Assembly (NCBI GenBank): GCA_010206225.2 | Contig: VIQU02000019.1 | Coordinates: 20,583-84,582, forward strand | Reading direction: 5' to 3' | Length of the DNA: 64,000 nucleotides | DNA from: Lachnospiraceae bacterium MD308 | GTDB lineage: Bacteria > Bacillota > Clostridia > Lachnospirales > Lachnospiraceae | In this document: positions 19,455-29,509 of the stretch, piece after piece | How the letters are laid out: the number at the start of each line of letters is the position of its first letter | Position numbering within the stretch: position 1 is the first letter of the stretch | Notes under the pieces: generated by a model | The model's input: only the letters and a program-made list of their open reading frames with translations | What the model was told of the DNA's origin: nothing | Database searches by the model: none | Position numbers and translations under genes: made by a program

Positions 19455-20827
19455 TGAACTATGATATTGTGATAATCGGAGCAGGGCCGGGCGGGATTTT
19501 TTCTGCGTATGAGCTGGTAAAATTAAAAGACAACCTTAAAATCGGTATATTTGAGGCGGGGAGCAGCCTGAAAAAAAGAAAGTGTCCGATTGACGGAGAA
19601 AAGATTAAGTCCTGTATCCGCTGTAAAAGCTGTGCGATCATGAACGGCTTTGGCGGGGCCGGAGCATTTTCAGATGGGAAATATAATATTACCAATCAAT
19701 TCGGCGGTACGCTTTATGAATATATCGGAAAGAAAAAAGCGATAGAGCTTATGGAATATGTGGACGGTATCAATGTTTCGCATGGCGGGGAAGGGACGAA
19801 ACTGTATTCTACTGCGAATTCAGACATCAAGAAGATGTGTCTGCAAAGTGACCTTCATCTTATGGAGGCATCAGTCCGCCATCTTGGGACAGATATTAAC
19901 TATATTGTTTTGGAAAATCTTTATGATGAGTTAAAAGACAAGGTAGATTTTTTCTTTGATATGCCGGTAGAGAGAGTGCTTAAAAACAAAGACGTATATG
20001 AGGTGTATACAGAGCGGGATATGGCGGTCTGCCATAGCTGTATTATCTCGGCAGGACGAAGCGGCAGCAAATGGATGGAGACCGTCTGTAAGGATCTGGG
20101 TATACCTACAAAGTCGAACCGCGTAGATATCGGAGTCCGGGTAGAGCTTCCGGCGGAAGTATTTGCACATCTGACGGACGAGCTGTATGAGAGCAAGATT
20201 GTTTACCGGACAGAGAAATTTGAAGATTTGGTCCGGACATTCTGTATGAATCCAAAGGGTGTCGTAGTAAATGAGAATACCAACGGGATTGTTACAGTGA
20301 ACGGTCACAGCTATGAGGACCCAAAAAAGCATACGGAGAATACGAATTTTGCGTTGCTTGTATCCAAACATTTTTCTGAGCCGTTTAAGGACAGCAATGG
20401 CTATGGGGAAAGTATCGCGAGGCTTTCCAATATGCTGGGCGGAGGAGTCATGGTGCAGAGATTCGGAGATCTGATAAGGGGAAGAAGAAGCACTCAGTCG
20501 CGGATTGATGAAAGCTATGTGACGCCTACGCTGGCTGCAACGCCGGGGGACTTAAGCCTTGTAATCCCGAAGCGGATTCTGGACGGGATTATTGAGATGA
20601 TCTACGCTCTTGATAAGATCGCGCCGGGAACAGCGAATGATGATACTCTTTTATATGGGGTAGAAGTGAAGTTTTATAATATGGAAGTTGAGATTGATGA
20701 ACATCTTGAGACGAAGCATAAGGGATTATTTGTGATCGGGGATTGCAGCGGCGTTACTCATTCGCTGTCCCATGCGTCTGCCAGCGGGATATGCGTGGCA
20801 AGATATTTGAGTGAATGTCTGCGATAA
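19451..20827 (+). CDS. FAD-dependent dehydrogenase/oxidoreductase (uncharacterised)
   Basis: YDIVIIGAGPGGIFSAYELVKL Rossmann motif; CIRCKSCAIMNGFGGAGAFSDGKYN; C-terminal GLFVIGDCSGVTHSLSHASASG. Confidence 0.85.
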   Translation: MMNYDIVIIGAGPGGIFSAYELVKLKDNLKIGIFEAGSSLKKRKCPIDGEKIKSCIRCKSCAIMNGFGGAGAFSDGKYNITNQFGGTLYEYIGKKKAIELMEYVDGINVSHGGEGTKLYSTANSDIKKMCLQSDLHLMEASVRHLGTDINYIVLENLYDELKDKVDFFFDMPVERVLKNKDVYEVYTERDMAVCHSCIISAGRSGSKWMETVCKDLGIPTKSNRVDIGVRVELPAEVFAHLTDELYESKIVYRTEKFEDLVRTFCMNPKGVVVNENTNGIVTVNGHSYEDPKKHTENTNFALLVSKHFSEPFKDSNGYGESIARLSNMLGGGVMVQRFGDLIRGRRSTQSRIDESYVTPTLAATPGDLSLVIPKRILDGIIEMIYALDKIAPGTANDDTLLYGVEVKFYNMEVEIDEHLETKHKGLFVIGDCSGVTHSLSHASASGICVARYLSECLR

Positions 20828-20852
20828 AAAGTTATTTTCAGGAGGTTTTGAA

Positions 20853-21719
20853 TTGGGGAAGCAACAGATAATAAAGACGATATTGTCAGTGCTGGTTGTG
20901 ATCTTGGGGAATATACTGTATGCATTGGCGGTAAAGTTGTTCTTACTCCCGGCGGGACTGGTGACGGGAGGAACGACTGGCATCGGACTTGCGGTCAATC
21001 ACGCTGCAGGGATATCGGTTGCAACATTCGTCCTTATATTTAATGTAATCATGCTTGCGACGGGATATGTGATACTTGGAAAGCAGTTTGCGCTGACAAC
21101 GATCGTCAGCACATTCACCTATCCGCTTGCGTTAAATGTATTGGAGCGGCTGTTGGGAGATGTGGTGCTGACAACAGATATTTTTATATGTACGATTTTT
21201 TCAGGACTTGGGATTGGATTGGCGCTTGGGATTGTCATACGTGCGGGGGCCTCGACAGGAGGCATGGATATACCGCCTCTTGTGCTGAATCATTATTTTA
21301 AGATACCGGTCTCGGCAGGACTTTATTTTTTTGATTTTATCATTTTGCTAGTTCAGGCTTATTTCCAGCCGCCTGAGAAAGTATTTTATGGAATCGTACT
21401 CGTAATTATTTATACGCTTACTTTAGATAAGCTGCTGCTTATGGGAACAACAAGAACGGAAGTAAGGGTAGTAAGTCAGCATGCGTGGAAAATCTGCGAC
21501 GCCATCCTTGAGCGTATGGACCGGGGAGTGACGCTTCTTTCTGCAAAGGGCGGATATCTCAAGGAGGATACATCGGTAGTTTTAAGTGTTGTTTCGAATC
21601 GGGAGCTTCCGAAAGTCGAGCGTCTGATTCATGAGATTGACCCGGAGAGCTTTATTGTCATCAACCGAGTCAGTGAAGTGAGCGGCAAAGGATTCACCAT
21701 GAAAAAGGAATACAGATAA
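20853..21719 (+). CDS. YitT family membrane protein (DUF2179 C-terminus)
   Basis: LLPAGLVTGGTTGIGLAVNH, RAGASTGGMDIPPLVL; TTG start behind ggagg. Confidence 0.85.
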   Translation: MGKQQIIKTILSVLVVILGNILYALAVKLFLLPAGLVTGGTTGIGLAVNHAAGISVATFVLIFNVIMLATGYVILGKQFALTTIVSTFTYPLALNVLERLLGDVVLTTDIFICTIFSGLGIGLALGIVIRAGASTGGMDIPPLVLNHYFKIPVSAGLYFFDFIILLVQAYFQPPEKVFYGIVLVIIYTLTLDKLLLMGTTRTEVRVVSQHAWKICDAILERMDRGVTLLSAKGGYLKEDTSVVLSVVSNRELPKVERLIHEIDPESFIVINRVSEVSGKGFTMKKEYR

Positions 21720-21751
21720 AGGATGGATAGTCTCTACGATATCCATCCTTT
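21718..21751 (+). terminator. Intrinsic terminator
   Basis: GGATGGATA (21721-21729)/TATCCATCC (21740-21748), flanking aaa/ttt. Confidence 0.7.
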
Positions 21752-21759
21752 ATAAGAAA

Positions 21760-21802
21760 TTAGCACTCAATACTTGACTTGGCTAACAATAAGTGTTATA
21801 TT
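21760..21802 (+). promoter_or_regulatory. clpB promoter with degenerate CIRCE-like (HrcA) operator
   Basis: TTAGCACTC-N9-cttgGCTAA (21760-21786); TTGACT (21774-21779) - 17 bp - TATATT (21797-21802). Confidence 0.65.
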
Positions 21803-21855
21803 TCAAATAGAACAGAAAAATACTATATGTAGCATGTCAAGAAGGAGGCAATGTT

Positions 21856-24444
21856 ATGAATATTAATAAATTTACACAAAAGTCATTACAAGCGGTTCAG
21901 CAATGTGAAAAGATCGCCATGGAATACGGCAATCAGGAGATTGAACAGGAGCATCTGATGTATGCCCTTCTGACGCAGGACGACAGCCTGATTTTAAAAC
22001 TGATGCAGAAGATGGGACTTGATGGCAGCGCAGTCATTCATCGCGTGGAGGAGGCTTTAAGGAGGCTTGTGAAGGTTCAGGGCGGTCAGCAGCATGTGGG
22101 GCAGCATTTAAATAATGCGCTTGTATATGCAGAAGATGAAGCGAAGCAGATGGGGGATGAGTATGTATCTGTAGAGCATCTGTTTCTTTCCGTTTTAAAA
22201 TATGCCAATAAGGAGATGAAAAATATTTTTCGGGAGCTGGGGATCAGCCGCGAAGGTTTTTTGCAGGCTCTTTCCACTGTCAGGGGAAACCAGAGAGTGA
22301 CCAGTGACAATCCAGAAGATACCTATGATACCTTGAATAAGTACGGGACTGATCTTGTAGAGCGTGCCAGAGAGCAGAAGATGGATCCGGTCATCGGACG
22401 TGATGCGGAGATTCGTAATGTGATCCGTATCCTCTCCCGCAAGACGAAGAACAATCCCGTTCTGATCGGTGAACCGGGCGTCGGAAAGACTGCAGTTGCA
22501 GAAGGATTGGCGCAGAGAATCGTTAAGGGAGACGTACCGGAAGGTCTGAAGGATAAGACTGTATTTTCCCTTGATATGGGTGCGCTGGTTGCAGGCGCTA
22601 AATACCGGGGAGAATTCGAGGAGCGCCTTAAGGCCGTGCTGGAAGAAGTGAAGAAAAGCGACGGCAGGATTCTTCTTTTCATAGATGAGCTGCATACGAT
22701 TGTGGGTGCAGGGAAAACGGACGGAGCCATGGATGCGGGGAACATGCTGAAGCCTATGCTGGCAAGGGGCGAGCTTCACTGTATCGGCGCGACCACGCTG
22801 GATGAATACCGCCAGTATATTGAAAAAGATGCGGCTTTGGAACGGCGGTTCCAGCCGGTGCTTGTAGATGAACCGACAGTGGAGGATGCGATTTCTATTC
22901 TGCGGGGCCTGAAAGAGAGATATGAGGTGTTCCATGGCGTGAAGATTACGGACGGCGCTTTAGTTGCAGCGGCAACGCTTTCAGACCGCTACATCTCGGA
23001 CCGTTTCCTTCCAGATAAAGCCATTGATCTAGTGGACGAGGCGTGTGCTCTGATCAAGACGGAGCTGGACTCTATGCCGACGGAGCTTGATGAGCTGCAG
23101 CGTAAGATCATGCAGATGGAGATTGAGGAGGCCGCCTTAAAAAAAGAGGATGACAGACTGAGTAAAGAGCGGTTGGAGCATCTGCAGCAAGAGCTTGCGG
23201 AGCATCGCGAGGAGTTTGCCGGAAAGAAAGCCCAGTGGGATAATGAGAAGATCGATGTGGAAAGAGTGCAAAAGCTTCGTGAGGAGATTGAGCAGATTGG
23301 TAAGGACATTGAGCGGGCGCAGCAGGAATATGACTTGAATAAAGCGGCGGAGCTTCAATACGGGAGGCTCCCGATGCTCCAGAAGCAGCTTCAGGCGGAA
23401 GAGTCGAAGGTTAAGGACGAAGATCTGTCCCTTGTGCATGAGAGCGTGACGGACGAGGAGATCGGGAAAATTGTATCACGCTGGACAGGGATTCCTGTTG
23501 CAAAGCTGAATGAAAGCGAACGCAGCAAGACACTTCATCTTGCAGAGGAACTTCATAAACGTGTCATCGGTCAGAATGAAGGAGTTGAATTAGTTACAGA
23601 GGCGATCATACGCTCTAAGGCCGGAATTAAAGATCCAACAAAGCCTATTGGTTCGTTCTTATTCCTCGGACCTACCGGCGTAGGAAAGACAGAGCTTGCC
23701 AAGGCGCTTGCCAGCCAGCTTTTTGATGATGAGAGCAATATGGTACGTATCGATATGAGTGAATATATGGAGAAATACTCAGTGTCACGCCTGATCGGAG
23801 CGCCTCCGGGATATGTGGGATATGATGAAGGCGGTCAACTCACGGAGGCTGTCAGGAGAAAGCCGTATTCCGTTGTGCTTTTTGATGAGGTGGAAAAGGC
23901 GCATCCGGATGTGTTCAATGTGCTTCTGCAGGTGCTTGACGATGGACGTATCACGGATTCTCAGGGCAGGACGGTAGATTTTAAGAATACGATTTTAATT
24001 ATGACTTCTAATATTGGTTCTTCCTATCTGCTGGATGGTATTGATGAGCAGGGGAACATTAACGAGGCGGCTTCTAAGGCGGTTATGGCAGAGCTCAGGA
24101 ATCATTTCCGGCCGGAATTTTTAAACCGGCTTGATGAGACGATCCTCTTTAAACCGTTGACGAAAACAGATATTTATGACATTATTGATCTGTTGGTAAA
24201 AGATGTTAATAGGCGTCTGGCGGACAGAGAGATACGGATTTCTTTGACAGAAAGCGCGAAGAACTATATTGCAGACGGCGGATATGATCCTGCGTACGGA
24301 GCAAGGCCACTGAAGCGGTATCTGCAGAAGCATGTAGAGACATTGGCGGCGAAGTTGATGCTGCAAGGAGGAGTGCATGCAGAAGGCACGATATTCATTG
24401 ATGTTATAGATGGCAGGCTTTCAGCTAAGACGGCCAGAGGATAA
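21856..24444 (+). CDS. clpB: ATP-dependent chaperone ClpB
   Basis: Two AAA+ modules ([33 protein letters not shown]), Clp_N repeats, coiled-coil middle domain. Confidence 0.97.
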   Translation: MNINKFTQKSLQAVQQCEKIAMEYGNQEIEQEHLMYALLTQDDSLILKLMQKMGLDGSAVIHRVEEALRRLVKVQGGQQHVGQHLNNALVYAEDEAKQMGDEYVSVEHLFLSVLKYANKEMKNIFRELGISREGFLQALSTVRGNQRVTSDNPEDTYDTLNKYGTDLVERAREQKMDPVIGRDAEIRNVIRILSRKTKNNPVLIGEPGVGKTAVAEGLAQRIVKGDVPEGLKDKTVFSLDMGALVAGAKYRGEFEERLKAVLEEVKKSDGRILLFIDELHTIVGAGKTDGAMDAGNMLKPMLARGELHCIGATTLDEYRQYIEKDAALERRFQPVLVDEPTVEDAISILRGLKERYEVFHGVKITDGALVAAATLSDRYISDRFLPDKAIDLVDEACALIKTELDSMPTELDELQRKIMQMEIEEAALKKEDDRLSKERLEHLQQELAEHREEFAGKKAQWDNEKIDVERVQKLREEIEQIGKDIERAQQEYDLNKAAELQYGRLPMLQKQLQAEESKVKDEDLSLVHESVTDEEIGKIVSRWTGIPVAKLNESERSKTLHLAEELHKRVIGQNEGVELVTEAIIRSKAGIKDPTKPIGSFLFLGPTGVGKTELAKALASQLFDDESNMVRIDMSEYMEKYSVSRLIGAPPGYVGYDEGGQLTEAVRRKPYSVVLFDEVEKAHPDVFNVLLQVLDDGRITDSQGRTVDFKNTILIMTSNIGSSYLLDGIDEQGNINEAASKAVMAELRNHFRPEFLNRLDETILFKPLTKTDIYDIIDLLVKDVNRRLADREIRISLTESAKNYIADGGYDPAYGARPLKRYLQKHVETLAAKLMLQGGVHAEGTIFIDVIDGRLSAKTARG

Positions 24445-24627
24445 AACGGAATCGGCGGGGACGATGAAGAGGCATAAGGCATTCACACGGAGGAAACCTG
24501 TTGTGAATGCCTTTGTCGGGTAAAAATTAAGACAGGATTAAGAAAGGATTGAAAAATAAGGTTGTTTATTTACAAATATTTTGTTAGACTTTAAGGTATA
24601 TTTGCTAAGGGAAGAGGGGATACCGGA

Positions 24628-25659
24628 ATGCAGACCAGAAAAAAAGTAATTAAAAATGGCGTTTTTCTTATTGCTGTTTTTGGGCTTACAGTATTCGGTG
24701 TTTTTCATGGGGAAGACCTGCAGCAGGTGTATGCCGCCATCAAAGAGGCAGATGTCAGATGGCTCCTTTTGGGAGTTGTGCTGGTGGTGTGTTTTATATG
24801 GGGCGAGTCTTTTATTATCTGGTATATGCTCCGCTCCTTTCGGATCTGTCTGAAAAAAAGAATCTGTTTTCTGTTTTCTTCTGTAGGATTTTTCTTTAGC
24901 TGTATTACGCCTTCGGCCAGCGGCGGCCAGCCGATGCAGCTTTACTATATGAATAAAGAAAAGATTCCAGTGCCTGTTTCAGCAGTGGTGCTGATGATTG
25001 TAACCATTACTTATAAGCTTGTGCTTGTGGTGATTGGACTTGGAATTCTTGCTTTTGGGAAGGAATTCAGAGACCATTATCTGAGAGAGATTTTTCCGGT
25101 TTATTATTTGGGGCTTGTGCTGAATGTCCTTTGTGTGGGATTTATGACGATCCTTGTGTTTCACTCGCGTCTGGCGGAACGTATCCTGATGATGGGTGAG
25201 GAGTGGCTGGAGCGGCTGCACCTTATGAAACGAGTGGAGATGCGCGAGGATAAGCTTCGTGATGCGATGAGGACTTACAGGGAGACTGCACAATATCTGA
25301 AGCGGCACAAGAAAGTGCTTGTAATTGTCATTTTGTGTACATTTGTTCAGCGTTTTGCACTGTTTGCGGTAACATGGATGGTATACCGCTCATTTGGTCT
25401 GATAAGGATACATATGACGGATGTTGTGCTTTTACAGGCAGTGATTGCGCTGGCGGCAGACATGCTTCCGCTTCCGGGAGGCATGGGGATCAGTGAAGCA
25501 CTGTTTTTAAAGATTTTTGCACCTGCATTCGGAGCGCTTTTGCTTCCTGCAATGGTGCTTTCCAGAGGGCTTGGATATTACAGCGAGCTTTTGATCAGTG
25601 CAGTGTTTACGGGGGCGGCACAGATTTATTATTCGGTTGTGCAAAAGGGAAAAGTATGA
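24628..25659 (+). CDS. Lysylphosphatidylglycerol synthase TM-region/UPF0104-like membrane protein
   Basis: FFSCITPSASGGQPMQLYYMNKEKI, PLPGGMGISEALFLKIF. Confidence 0.82.
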   Translation: MQTRKKVIKNGVFLIAVFGLTVFGVFHGEDLQQVYAAIKEADVRWLLLGVVLVVCFIWGESFIIWYMLRSFRICLKKRICFLFSSVGFFFSCITPSASGGQPMQLYYMNKEKIPVPVSAVVLMIVTITYKLVLVVIGLGILAFGKEFRDHYLREIFPVYYLGLVLNVLCVGFMTILVFHSRLAERILMMGEEWLERLHLMKRVEMREDKLRDAMRTYRETAQYLKRHKKVLVIVILCTFVQRFALFAVTWMVYRSFGLIRIHMTDVVLLQAVIALAADMLPLPGGMGISEALFLKIFAPAFGALLLPAMVLSRGLGYYSELLISAVFTGAAQIYYSVVQKGKV

Positions 25660-25684
25660 AATAAATCAGGCAAGGAGAATACAG

Positions 25685-26341
25685 ATGATAGGATTTTATG
25701 ATTACACAGTTGTTCTTACATATATAGGGTTCGCTTCAGGCATTATGGGAATGTTCTGCGCAACTACAAAGCACTTAAGACTGGCAGTGTTTTTTCTGGC
25801 TCTGTCCGGGCTTTGCGATATGTTTGACGGCAAGATCGCACGGACGAAGAAAAACCGGACGGAGGAGGAGAAAAGCTTTGGAATCCAGATAGATTCTCTC
25901 TGCGATATGGTATGCTTTGGCGTGCTTCCTATTATGATCTGCTTTAAGATGGGGATGCGTCATATCTATAGTATGGCGCTTTTGATTCTCTATGGACTTG
26001 CAGGGGTGATCCGTCTGGGATATTTTAATGTGATGGAGGAAAAACGGCAGGAAGAGACAGATGAAAACCGGAAATATTATCAGGGACTTCCGATTACTTC
26101 GATGGCGATCGCATTGCCGGTTTTTGTTGTGTTCTCTCCTCTTTTGCCGAATCATCAGGCATTCATTGTTATGCTCCATTTTATGGTTGCATCAGTGGGC
26201 GCATTGTTCGTAATTGATTTTAAAATTCGTAAATTATCTGCGAAGGAGTTGTTTTTGCTTGTAATAGCAGTTGCGGCAGCGGTGGCGGTCATTCTTTTTA
26301 TATGGCGCAGTTGGTGGAATTTACTGCATTTTCATGGGTAG
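25685..26341 (+). CDS. pssA: CDP-diacylglycerol-serine O-phosphatidyltransferase (PssA-like)
   Basis: CDP-alcohol phosphatidyltransferase motif SGLCDMFDGKIARTKKNRTEEEKSFGIQIDSLCDMVCFG; followed by psd. Start moved to 25685 (ORF-track 25598 overlaps upstream gene). Confidence 0.88.
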   Translation: MIGFYDYTVVLTYIGFASGIMGMFCATTKHLRLAVFFLALSGLCDMFDGKIARTKKNRTEEEKSFGIQIDSLCDMVCFGVLPIMICFKMGMRHIYSMALLILYGLAGVIRLGYFNVMEEKRQEETDENRKYYQGLPITSMAIALPVFVVFSPLLPNHQAFIVMLHFMVASVGALFVIDFKIRKLSAKELFLLVIAVAAAVAVILFIWRSWWNLLHFHG

Positions 26342-26353
26342 GAGGAGAGTTAT

Positions 26354-27220
26354 ATGCATCTGATCGCAGACCGCGGAGGGAGAGTCCGGGAAGAGAATTC
26401 TTTTCAGGACAGGCTTTTGGAGTGGATATATTCGCATATGGCGGGAAGACTACTTTTAAGACCGCTGGTTTCACCTGCCGTGTCAAAGTTTGGCGGGAGA
26501 CTGTTAAGCAGAAAGGTTTCAAGAGTATTTATCAAGCCGTTCATACGAAGTCATTCTATTGATATGTCACAGTATGAAAAAAAGAGATATACTTCATACA
26601 ACGATTTTTTTACACGAAGGCTTATGGACGGAGCGCGTCCTGTTGAGATGGAGCCTCATATATTCGTAAGTCCCTGCGACAGCCGGCTTGGAGTGTACGA
26701 GATAAACCGCTTGCGCACGTTTGCTGTTAAGCATACCAGATATACGGCGTTTAGTCTTTTGAAGAGCCGCAAGCTGGCGGAACAATATACCGGGGGATAT
26801 GTATGGATATTCCGGCTATGTGTAGATGACTACCATCGTTATATATTCATAGATGGCGGAACAGAATCAAGAAGATTTCAGATTCCGGGTGTTTTTCACA
26901 CAGTCAACCCGGCCGCAGGGGACAGATTCCCGATTTATAAAGAAAATACAAGAGAGTTTTCTATACTTCAGTCGGAGAATTTTGGGGAAATCATCCAGAT
27001 GGAAGTAGGCGCTATGTTTGTGGGGAAGATTGAAAACCGTCCGAGGAAAGCGCGTGTAGAGCGGGGGCAGGAAAAGGGGAATTTTGCTTTCGGCGGTTCT
27101 ACGGTTATCCTGATGACGAGGGCAGGGAAGGTTTTACCGGATCAGGATATTTTAGAAAATTCCCTGCGCGGGATCGAGACGAAGGTAAAGCTTGGAGAAC
27201 GCATAGGGGAAAAGATATGA
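26354..27220 (+). CDS. psd: Phosphatidylserine decarboxylase
   Basis: YNDFFTRRL, VSPCDSRLGVYEI, VDDYHRYIFIDGG, FGGSTVILM (pyruvoyl processing site region). Confidence 0.92.
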   Translation: MHLIADRGGRVREENSFQDRLLEWIYSHMAGRLLLRPLVSPAVSKFGGRLLSRKVSRVFIKPFIRSHSIDMSQYEKKRYTSYNDFFTRRLMDGARPVEMEPHIFVSPCDSRLGVYEINRLRTFAVKHTRYTAFSLLKSRKLAEQYTGGYVWIFRLCVDDYHRYIFIDGGTESRRFQIPGVFHTVNPAAGDRFPIYKENTREFSILQSENFGEIIQMEVGAMFVGKIENRPRKARVERGQEKGNFAFGGSTVILMTRAGKVLPDQDILENSLRGIETKVKLGERIGEKI

Positions 27221-27273
27221 GACGAGTATGAACGGTATAAAAATTTGGTGTCATTTAAGCAGGAGGTTTTGGT

Positions 27274-28137
27274 TTGAAGAATGTAAAAAAATGGAAAGAA
27301 TTAGGAATTGATCTCATGGTAGATGTGGCGGCAAGCATTATTATTGCCGTAGGCATCTATAATTTTGCTATGAGTGCGAATTTCCCCGTAGCCGGCTTTT
27401 CGGGAGTGGCAATCATTATGTATCATCTTCTTAGTATTCCGGTGGGTGTCGGGACGATTCTTTTGAACATACCGGTAGCCATATTCTGTTATAAGTTTCT
27501 GGGCAGAGATTTTTTTCTGCGTTCCGTTAAGACAACAGTGATATCTTCTGTATTTATTGATTATGTGGCGCCGTTATTTCCGGTGTATGAGGGAAATCGG
27601 CTTCTCGCGGCGCTTTGTATGGGCGTTCTGTGCGGAATCGGTTATGCTATGATTTTCATGCGTAATTCTTCTACCGGAGGACAGGATTTTATCTCTATGT
27701 CAATTAAGAAGGTGAAACCTCATATTTCTCTTGGAATGATTACGTTTGTGCTGGATATGCTGACTATTATGGCGGGAAGTATTCTTGTGTTTAAGGATGT
27801 GGACGGCTTTATATACGGTATTATCGTAACCTTTCTTATGGCGAGCGTTATGGATAAGATTATGTATGGTATTGATGAAGGAAAGATGACGCTGATCGTT
27901 ACAGAAAAAGGCGAAGAGATGGCGCGGCACATTGACGAATACTCAGGAAGAGGTTCCACGATCCTGAAAGGAATCGGAAGCTATTCAGGAAAAGAGAAGG
28001 CGGTTGTTATGTGTGCCTGCAACAATAAGCAGATGTATACCATAAAGAAGATCGCGCATCATATAGATCCCAAAGCGTTTACAATTATCATGGAATCCAA
28101 TGAGGTGCTGGGAGAAGGATTTAAAGAAGAAGTATAG
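27274..28137 (+). CDS. YitT family membrane protein (second copy)
   Basis: NFPVAGFSGVAIIMYHLLSIPVGVGTILLNIPV, RNSSTGGQDFISMSIK, C-terminal DUF2179-type domain; TTG start. Confidence 0.85.
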   Translation: MKNVKKWKELGIDLMVDVAASIIIAVGIYNFAMSANFPVAGFSGVAIIMYHLLSIPVGVGTILLNIPVAIFCYKFLGRDFFLRSVKTTVISSVFIDYVAPLFPVYEGNRLLAALCMGVLCGIGYAMIFMRNSSTGGQDFISMSIKKVKPHISLGMITFVLDMLTIMAGSILVFKDVDGFIYGIIVTFLMASVMDKIMYGIDEGKMTLIVTEKGEEMARHIDEYSGRGSTILKGIGSYSGKEKAVVMCACNNKQMYTIKKIAHHIDPKAFTIIMESNEVLGEGFKEEV

Positions 28138-28185
28138 GTAAAACAGAGCGATGATTTGTCGTATTTATAAGGAGGACAGTTAAAA

Positions 28186-29394
28186 ATGAGGTATGATTTT
28201 GAGAGTGTGATCAAGCGTGAGGGGAAAGATGCATTGGCAGTTGACGGTCTGGGAATGCAGCCGGGATTTTCACCGGATGCGCCGAAGGAAGGGTTTGACT
28301 GCATACCGATGTGGGTTGCGGATATGAATTTCGCAGTAGCTCCCGGTATTTTAAATGCTGTCAGGGAGAGGCTTTCGCATCCTCTGTTCGGATATTTTAT
28401 TCCCAGAGAGGAATATTACGATGCGATCATAGGCTGGCAGAAAAGCCGGAATCGTGCAGAAGGGTTAGAAAAGAAACATATCGGTTATGAGAACGGTGTA
28501 CTGGGCGGCTTGGTGGCAGTCCTTGACTCATGCATAAAGCCGGGCGGCAATGTGTTGCTGCACAGCCCCACATACATAGGGTTTACAAAAAGTATCAGCG
28601 CCGCAGGATATCGTATTATCTTAAGTCCGCTTAAAAAAGACGAAGACGGGATCTGGCGCATGGACTACGAAGATATGGCGAAAAAGATTCGTGATAATGA
28701 TATTCAGGCGGCGATTTTCTGCAACCCCCATAATCCGACGGGCAGAGTATGGTCGAAGGAAGAGATGGAACAGGCTATGGAAGTATACAGAACATATGGG
28801 TGTACGGTCATAGCTGATGAGATTTGGTCTGATATTATATTAGATAAGAATCAGTATATCCCTTTTGAGTTGATAAATGAGGATGCAAAGCAGAATACGG
28901 CTGCGCTGTATGCACCCAGCAAGACATTTAACTTGGCAGGATTAGTAGGGGCATATCATATTATTTACAATGATGAGCTTCGGGCAAATGTAGAGAAAAA
29001 ATCTAAGAGATCACATTATAATGAAATGAATCTTTTGTCCATGTATGCATTGATCGGGGCTTATTCAGAAGACGGGGCCAAGTGGCTTGGCGAGCTTAAG
29101 GAAGTTTTGGCTGAAAATGTAAATTATGCGTGTGATTATATCAGGGAATATTTCCCGGATATTGAGACAACGAAGCCGGAAGGGACTTATATGCTATTCT
29201 TTGACTGCAGGCAATGGTGCGAAAAGAATAATAAGAATATGGATATTCTTTTAAAAGCCGGATGGGATGTCGGCGTGGCATGGCAGGATGGAAGGCCGTT
29301 TCACGGGGAATATGCGATTCGGATGAATCTTGCGCTTCCAACATCAAGAGTAAAGGAAGCGTTTGACAGATTAAAGAAGTATGTTTTCAGATAA
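28186..29394 (+). CDS. PLP-dependent aminotransferase, MalY/PatB (cystathionine beta-lyase) type
   Basis: CIPMWVADMNFAVAPGI, FCNPHNPTGRVWSKEE, VIADEIWSDIIL, APSKTFNLAGL. Confidence 0.92.
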   Translation: MRYDFESVIKREGKDALAVDGLGMQPGFSPDAPKEGFDCIPMWVADMNFAVAPGILNAVRERLSHPLFGYFIPREEYYDAIIGWQKSRNRAEGLEKKHIGYENGVLGGLVAVLDSCIKPGGNVLLHSPTYIGFTKSISAAGYRIILSPLKKDEDGIWRMDYEDMAKKIRDNDIQAAIFCNPHNPTGRVWSKEEMEQAMEVYRTYGCTVIADEIWSDIILDKNQYIPFELINEDAKQNTAALYAPSKTFNLAGLVGAYHIIYNDELRANVEKKSKRSHYNEMNLLSMYALIGAYSEDGAKWLGELKEVLAENVNYACDYIREYFPDIETTKPEGTYMLFFDCRQWCEKNNKNMDILLKAGWDVGVAWQDGRPFHGEYAIRMNLALPTSRVKEAFDRLKKYVFR

Positions 29395-29509
29395 ATGTGT
29401 TAAAGAAGTTTTTATAAATAAAAGAACCGCAGAACTGTCCTGACAGGATTCTTGTTATAATCAGGGATGGCTCTGCGGCTCATTCTTTTGTGGTTTCAGA
29501 TTTTAATGA

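Noticed and set aside
24476-24513. aaggcattcaca/tgtgaatgcctt inverted repeat after clpB as a terminator
   Set aside because: Good 12-bp stem but no T-run (followed by tgtcggg); not called as an intrinsic terminator, could be a weak or Rho-related structure.
26298-26562. Overlapping ORFs (26302-26562 +, 26298-26522 -) across the pssA/psd junction
   Set aside because: Both overlap well-supported pssA and psd frames; no independent support.
29424-29490. Imperfect hairpin between convergent aminotransferase and pepT genes
   Set aside because: ccgcaga/tctgcgg core with mismatched flanks; too weak to list confidently as a terminator.
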